A stretch of 64,000 bases of DNA from Paulownia fortunei (taxonomy: Eukaryota > Streptophyta > Magnoliopsida > Lamiales > Paulowniaceae): positions 12,121,993-12,185,992 of the forward strand of contig CM033109.1 of assembly GCA_019321725.1 (NCBI GenBank), in the 5' to 3' direction. Under the pieces are notes generated by a model, which saw only the letters and a list, made by a program, of their open reading frames with translations, was not told the DNA's origin and made no database searches. The translations under genes and the position numbers were made by a program. Each line of letters begins with the position of its first letter. The first letter of the stretch is position 1. This document shows positions 57,200-64,000 of the stretch, piece after piece.

Positions 57200-60056
57200 A
57201 GAGAAGAGATGGTCCTGCGGTTGGGGAATAGAGCAAAGGTTGCTACATTAGCTATTAAAAGTGTCAACTTATAATGGAGTTGTTTTAGTTTTAAATAATT
57301 GTCTTTATGTTCTAGAGATAGTTAAGAACATTATCTCCATTCCTATTTTGGATGGAGAAGGTTTTACTTTTTTCAATAAAACATGGAAACTGTTCCATTT
57401 TTAGAGATTTGATTTTGATTACCTCAATAGATGAATGATTTATATTTTATTACTTCCCATAACTCTTTTTCCACGTTCAACAAGATAAAAGGAAATTATA
57501 TAATTATAGTTTCCAACTCTTATGGCATGCTAGATTAGGTCACATCTATGAGAAGAGAATTCACAAGTTAGCCTAATTGCTCGATCTTTTGAAAGAGTAA
57601 GGAATGCCAACATGTGAGTCATGTCTCAAGGGGATGATGACTAAATCACCATTTATTGGACAAGTGGAGCAAGCCAAAGATCTTTTAGATTTGATCCATT
57701 CGGATATATGCTGGCCACTAAGTGTTAGTGCTCGTGGGAACTATTACTAGTTCATAACCTTCACCGATAATTTTTTTTAGGTATGGTTATGTCCACTTTA
57801 TGAGGTAAAATCTGAAGCCTTTTAAAAGTTCAAAGAATTCAGATGCGATGTGGAGAAATAGGCTGGGCTAAGTATTAGGACTCTTCAATCAGATTGAGAA
57901 AATGAATACTTGAGAATAGAGTTTCTTAATTATCTAAAATAGAATAGGATTCTCTCTCAATGAACCCCTCCTACTACTCCTCAACTCAATGGAGTTGCAG
58001 AGTGTAGGAATCGGATCCTAGTAGACATGGTTCGATTGATGATGAGTTTTACTGGACTTCCTCTTTTATTTTAGGGCTATGCTCTGGAAACAACAGCATG
58101 TCTATTTAATAGAGCGCCATCAAAGTTAGTGCCTAAAACATCATATGAGATGTGGTGTAGGAAACCACCCTCTTACAAATACCTTAAGGTATGGGAGTGT
58201 GCTTCTTACATGAAGAAAAAAGTGGGAGATAAATTGAATATAAGATCCAATTTATACAAATTCGTGAGGTATCTAAAGAAATCTAGTAGATACTATTTCT
58301 ATAACTCCTTGGAGCAAAAGGTGTTTATTTTGAGGAATGTCACCTTGTTAGAAGATGAGTTTCTATTAGATAGAAACGATAAAGTTGTAGAACTTGAAGA
58401 AATTCAAGAACCACAAAACCTCCCAACAGATGTAGTAATAGGCCAACAAGTTGAGGCTAGCCCTTCTAACACATAACCTTCTAAGAGATCCAAACTTATC
58501 TCAAATCCATCTGAGAGGTATGGATTTTTCTTATAGAATAACGAGGAGAATCTCTCATTGGATAGTGATTTGAGGACTTATGGAGAGGCGATGTCTGACA
58601 TAGACTCAGGAAGTTGGATAGATGATATACAGTCCGAGATAGACTCCAAGTACTCCAACAAGGTATGGACCTTGGTGGACCCACCATAGGGAATAGTTCT
58701 ATTAGCAACAAATAGGTCTACAAGTTGAATCTTAGAATAAATGGAGAGATAGTGACCTACAAAGCACAAATGGTCGCGAAGGGTTATACTAAGAAGCAAG
58801 GAATTAATTATGAGAAAATCTTTTCTCCAGTGATGATGCTTAAATCTATCTAAATACTCCTGGCCATATCAACGCATTATGACTATGAGATATGGTTGAT
58901 GGATGTGAACATTGCTTTCCTTAATGGAAATATTAAGAAAGAGATCTATGAGAGACAGCTAGAAAGCTTCATATCTAGAGAAAGTGAGCAAAAGGTTTAC
59001 AAGCTCTAGAGATCCATTTAGGGGCTCAAGCAGGCTTCCCAAAGTTGTAACATTCAATTCATCAAGGTAATCAAATCATTCAATTTCAACAAGAACCCGA
59101 ATAAATCTTGTGTCTACAAGAAGGTTAGTGGGTGCACAATGATATTTATTGTGTTGTATGTTGACAACATCCTACTAATTGGAAATAATGTAGAGATGTT
59201 GCAATGAACTAAGACTTGGTTGTCTAACTAGTTCTCCATGAGGGATCTAGGAGAAGCATCCTTTAGTCTGCGAATAAAGATCTATAGAGATAGGTCTAGA
59301 AGGATGATTAGATTATCCCAATCCATATACATACACAAAATGCTAAAGAGGTTTAAGATGGAGGAATCTAAATAAGGATTCTTGCTAATAAGTCATAGTA
59401 TTTCTCTCTCAAGGACTATGTCTCAAAAGACTCTTGAGGAGAGGGAAATGATAACCTAAATAGCTTATGCATCTACCACTGGAAGCATAATATATAGAAT
59501 GCTATACACAAGGCATGATGTAGCATATGCTCTGAGTGTCTCGAGCAAATATCAGTCCAATCCAGGTAAGAAACATTGAAAGACTGTAAAGATAATCCTC
59601 AAGTACTTGACAAGAACTAAGGATATCTTTCTAATATATGGCTTTAGAGAACTTAATCTAGAAAGCTATACTGATTCTAGTTTTCAGTCCAATATAGATA
59701 ACTCAAAGTCTATATGCGGATACATATTCACCATAAATGGTGATGCAGTCAGCTGCAAAATTTCCAAGAAAGACACGACTACAAATTCCACCACTGAGGC
59801 TGAATACATTATTGCATGCAATGCAGCAAAGGAAGTTATTTGGACAAAGAACTTCATTTAAGAGTTGGGTGTAACAACGGGCTATTACGCAAGTAAAAGA
59901 ACCAAGATCTCATCAAAGATCTAAACATATTCTGAGGTGATACCATTTGATTAGAGAGATCATTAGTAAAGGGTAACGTCATAGTGGATAGAGTCGCTTT
60001 GACAAAAAATATAGCAGACCCACTAACTAAACCCCTAACGCAGAAGGTATTCAACG
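57200..60056 (+). pseudogene. Copia X pol remnant: integrase, RT, RNase H
   Basis: Plus-strand blocks: the gag-pre-integrase end (57200-57330, LRLGNRAKVATLAI); integrase (TCESCLKG near 57615, LLDLIHSD near 57685, FITFTDN near 57752); an open block at 58129-58476 (SYEMWCRKPPSYKYLKVWE); RT from about 58640 (VWTLVDPP, AQMVAKGYTKKQGINYEKIF, YEIWLMDVNIAFLNGN, and the active-site box as YVDNILL in place of YVDD); RNase H (TRTKDIFLIYG, SYTDSSFQSNIDNSKS, TTNSTTEAEYI); and a pol end with ADPLTKPL near 60015. Many stops. It is the same family as Y and was on the minus strand before the inversion; its gag lies beyond the window or is lost. Confidence 0.9.
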
Positions 60057-60096
60057 GACATCGGTGTAGTGACACTAGTACATGTATGCGAGTGTT

Positions 60097-61259
60097 TGTT
60101 AGAGAACAACTACAATAAACAGGCCCACCAGAATTCTTAATTGGAGACTTTATCTGTCGAAGTAAGAATTTTCAAGTTACGATAGTTCATGATTAGTTAT
60201 TGGACTTGAGGCACAATGGTAGCTTTGTGTATGTATGGAGGTTAATAGCAACTAATAAAGGATCCGTCATTTGTTTGGTAGAATAAGTAAATCTCCTATG
60301 TTTTTATAGTTTATGACTCAGAAGTTCTTGACCAAGACAGGATAAGTGTTAAACGGGGGTTTTCTAACGATTCATTATGAGTCATGCAACTTGAAATGGA
60401 ATCATAGATATTGAGCCAATCAGGATTTTAATTTATAATCCATGCTCTATATTCCATCGGGAGATTAGTTGACAGAAGGGCCTTACGTGTAAAGTACTCA
60501 TAATTAAAATAGGTTCACTTGCTAATTCACATAAGACTAGGTAATCATGTGCTAGGTCTTTGCCTTAATTTGTAAGGTTCTTGAAATTAGGAAATTAATT
60601 TTAAGCAAATTATTTAATTGAATTAAATAATGAGAATAATTAAATTCAAAGAGTTTAATTATCAATTAAATAATTATATTATTTAATTGGACCTAATAAG
60701 ATTAGGAAACCTATTGGAGTGAAACAATTATTTGATAGAATAAAATTAATTATGTAGACTATAAATTAATTTAACTGTTAAATTATTCTATTCAATTAAA
60801 TAATTAAATTATTTAATAGGGTTTAATTTGATTAGGTAGGCTAGATGAAATTAATTAATTAAATTTATTCTTAAATAACTAATTAGATTAATTATGGGAT
60901 TTATTTTAAGTCCAAGTTCAATTCAAAGAGGCCATTAGGAGAGGCCTATAAGTATTGTTGGAAAAAATGGAAACTCAAGAGTTTGATATCTTAAAAGTCT
61001 TTACATATCTTTGGAAGATGCAAGATATAGAGTTGGAAATTTTTGGGAGATTTGGAATCAACTAAAAATTTTCCAACCAATAAAATAGAAGGCCAAAAAT
61101 ACCATGAGTGGGACTTTTGAAATTTTTTACCCTTATTACAAATACTAAAGGGCCAAAAATTTGAGGAATAATTCTTTTTCAAATTTTTGGCCAATAAGAA
61201 GAAAAAAAGAGGAAAAAGTTTTCCTTGCTCCATCTTTTCTTCAACCAAAATTCCATTTA
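60097..61259 (+). repeat. Copia family A LTR, left part (right side of inversion)
   Basis: It follows X pol. The start is tentatively TGTTAGAGAAC at 60097. It parallels the reverse of 50640-51300. It stops at 61259, where family B DNA begins. Joined in thought to 55969-56367, it gives a continuous LTR of about 1.56 kb. Confidence 0.8.
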
Positions 61260-63601
61260 ATAAAGGTACAATCAAGTGGTCTACCCTGTCATGACCACCA
61301 GAGGCATGCCCCCTGTCCACCCCTATGATCCTCCAAGAAGTAATACTCACGGTATCCCAAAATATCATATAAATAAGCCACACAAAACTCGGTACACCAG
61401 TAGTGGCCAACCAAAATATTTTCTTTCTAAAAATAATGTTATACTTGCAAAACCTCAACTATGAGCACGTGTTATGCATGCACGTGTAAATATTGATGAA
61501 TGGTATGTTCAATGACAATGGATCTCATGTCCCATCATCCAAGTAACGTATGCACTATAAGATATTTATAATACTCATCAAGACACAATGACCACATTTA
61601 ATATAAATAAAGCAAGAAATATTATGCCCATGCATTGTAGTTGCAAATTGATTTTCACTTACCTTTGATTGGTTGTATGTTACTTCTAGGTTTCTTAAGT
61701 ATTACTCCCCAACCCTAGACGTGAAACAATCTGTAAAAATATAAGATATCAATCACCATCCTCAATTAACAAGTTCATTATACCTAATGTAGTATAAAGT
61801 TATTGAATCTCAATTTAACTAAACAACCTTACCACTTAGAAACTATAACCGAATATAACTTTTTACAAACCTTTGTTCCACATCTTAAATGTATACTAAC
61901 CTCACTTAATTGATTTATTATAACTTTTATAACATCTCCCTAAATGTTAGGGATCAAATGCACCATATCTATGCAGGAACATGTTAATGAACCAAATGGG
62001 ATAGATTCACAACTTCACATTTTCGTGCTGTCACATTAATTTCATGATGATTTTGACACCCTTAGACATATTCATTCACTCCCCAATTTTTACCACACCT
62101 AGCTAAAATAAAAAATAATATAAAAATTTCATATAATGGCTAAAACAAATGGATATAACTTCCCAAGTTTAACTCCCTTCACAGCATACTGAAACAGATT
62201 TTTCCTAACGTGATAGTTTTGTGCACTTCATGACATTAATAGTTTTGACACCCTTAAGTATATTCAATCGCTCTATAACTTTCAGAACACTTAGATAACA
62301 TATACAAAGAGACAAAAAGATCACATTCTTTCCAAAACTCATGGATGTAGCTCCCCTAATTTAGTCTCCTTCACAGCATACCAAAATAGATTTTGTTACT
62401 TTGGCAGTTTGAGTGTTTCTCCAATATCATGCTCTATTTTAATTTCTAACTGATCCAAATCCATTCCAATACTCTTAACTCATATATGGAAATGTAAATG
62501 GTAATAATTATAGGTTTTATTCAGCATACCATACACGTTTGAAGCCTAAAATACAAGAAAAAAGTAAGGTGACAGTTTTTGCTACAAGTATTTCCTATTA
62601 AGTGTTTGTCATCAAAAACCCTTTCTTTGTACACCAAAGTCTAACTAAAAACTTCCTAAAACTTTTATAAGAGATATTGAAATCTTAATAAACAATAAAC
62701 CCATTCAGAATAATCTGAAAACCAAAGGCAAAACCGTAGAAAAGTGTTACCTATGCAGATTTTGAGGTTAAACTTGATGGTAATCACTTTTCCTTTGCTT
62801 TTCTTGCTTTTATTTCAACTTGGAATCAATTTGGAGTACTTGGAGACCTTAAGATGTGTGTTTGGAAGCTGAAAATAGCTGAAATGAGGGTATGGTCGTG
62901 GCTTAAGGGTGAAGAGTTTGAGGTGTTAGTTTGAGATGTTGGCTTAAGCTTAATAAAAAAGCATGAGGTGACAAAGCTTGAGGTGTCAAATGGTGGTTTA
63001 AATCTGATATTGTACACGACTTACACAGCTCTAATTTGGTGTTTCTCAAAATTTATTCCTTTATTTATAACCTATTTTAATTTCTGTACGATCGAATAAT
63101 AAATTCTGCCCTAATTTCTTAACCCTTGATTCGATCTTTAAATCGATTGACATCCAATTCTTAAATAGATTGTCTAGTTTTCATTTCTAAAATCATATGC
63201 ACACATGGACCTTGAAATATGATACTTAAATCAAATTACAACATGTTTAATATCCTAAGTATTATTAGTTTATGGATGTATACCTTTAAAACACCTTGAT
63301 CTAGTTGAATTGAAACATATTAGCTTACTAGTAATACCTTTAATTACTTCTAAAATTATAACATATAATCTATGAATATCCAATAGATTGACCAATCTAT
63401 TCTTTCTCTTATCTAAATATTGAATTTCTTACTTAAGTTATAAGATCTCAACCACTAATATCATATAATAGCATTAGAGGTCTAACAATTAAGAATGCTA
63501 TATAAGATGCCATGTAAATGCTAATGCAAATCAGCATATATGTAGTATGTAATGCATGAATCACATTGTCCAAGTGAGTAGTGTGAGGATTATGTATTGC
63601 A
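61260..63601 (+). repeat. Family B LTR, second half, split by inversion
   Basis: Matches 6080-8236 through its whole length and ends GTATTGCA at 63601. It holds an extra copy of a roughly 180-bp segment (about 62050-62400), which explains its greater length. Frames at 61276-61464 and 60991-61458 are not considered genes. Confidence 0.85.
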
Positions 63602-63606
63602 ACTTA
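63602..63606. repeat. Target site duplication ACTTA, distal copy
   Basis: Follows the family B end directly and is succeeded by copia sequence (gcatgctgcttcttgcc) equal to 53401-53420 of Y. Confidence 0.85.
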
Positions 63607-63640
63607 GCATGCTGCTTCTTGCCATCACTTGTAGATAATT
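63607..63640 (-). repeat. Copia X fragment beyond the insertion
   Basis: About 34 bases parallel Y at 53401-53435 and then diverge, so the remaining gag of X is deleted or replaced here. Confidence 0.6.
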
Positions 63641-64000
63641 TCAAGTTGATTTTAATTGTTGTAATTAAACTAAAGAATAGAAGGAGCTTCGTAGGGCATT
63701 GGAGATTTTAAGAAGTGAAGAATCACTTAGTGGTTGTAATCTTCTATTTTGATTTCTTCTTTTATTTTGCTTAGTTTGAGAATTTTGTCAGAATCATGAT
63801 GTTAGGAAATACTTGGTGCTTGTTTAATTTCAATATAAACTAAATCACTTTTGTCAAGGCTTTGAAAGCCATTTTTATGGAGTTATGAGTTGATGTTTAT
63901 ATTGTGATTAGAATGTTGTTTTTATTGTGATGGGAAAATGTTATGTTTTTAATATTTCTTGAGACTTGGCCAATTTCAAGATAATTTTAATTGTTGCAAT
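63641..64000. other. Unassigned DNA with an imperfect direct repeat
   Basis: The phrase atttcaag, a short variable part, attttaattgttg, aat occurs at 63638-63664 and again at 63973-64000. Nothing else recognised. Confidence 0.4.

Noticed and set aside
60991..61458. 155-codon minus-strand frame
   Set aside because: Spans the inversion junction between copia LTR and family B LTR; antisense to both and without a domain.
1..64000. CRISPR-like array, bacterial operon, tRNA or rRNA gene
   Set aside because: Repeats present are LTRs, minisatellites or transposon ends; no tRNA cloverleaf with A/B boxes or rRNA core was recognised by eye. A tRNAscan-type run would be decisive.

Overview
This is AT-rich nuclear DNA from a flowering plant, most likely a dicot (inference from repeat types only; I cannot name the species). 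I found no intact host gene, tRNA, rRNA, CRISPR or bacterial feature. Nearly everything that can be assigned is decayed transposable elements nested in one another, as in pericentromeric or gene-poor plant chromatin. All coding remnants carry stops or frameshifts.

Layout. 1-5334 and 8242-8949 hold LTRs of one Ty1/copia family (family A, LTR about 1.6-1.9 kb, tRNA-iMet-type primer site). A 2.9 kb solo LTR of a long-LTR Ty3/gypsy type (family B) is inserted at 5335-8236 with a 5-bp target duplication. 8951-10300 is copia leader with a GC-rich island and a minisatellite. 11.4-15.9 kb is the 3' end and LTR of an Athila-like gypsy, with a large foldback, then another gypsy LTR remnant. 15935-19356 is a second copia type on the minus strand (LTR, polypurine tract, RNase H, RT, integrase end). 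19357-26574 is a 5'-truncated Athila-like gypsy (RT, RNase H, integrase, 3' LTR). Between pol and 3' LTR it carries an intronless, decayed copy of a LONELY GUY (LOG) cytokinin-activating enzyme gene. 26.6-28.2 kb is further Athila and copia debris. 28190-35.9 kb is a CACTA (En/Spm) element with a Tnp2-type and a Transposase_24-type gene, split by a family A LTR. 39669-49095 is a small element with Mutator-like inverted ends, interrupted by a complete 8.7 kb Athila-like insertion (39713-48391, target duplication ATTGT). That insertion has gag and protease on the plus strand, an inverted integrase segment, and the 3' end of the same LOG sequence. 50217-64000 is family A copia DNA with family B insertions.

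Two points stand out. First, two copies of the same gypsy lineage carry LOG-derived sequence at equivalent places, which suggests host gene capture followed by amplification. Second, 56368-61259 is a physical inversion. Both breakpoints can be located: turning the segment back restores, in one step, a continuous copia LTR, a continuous family B LTR, and a matching 5-bp target duplication (ACTTA) whose copies now lie 6.4 kb apart.
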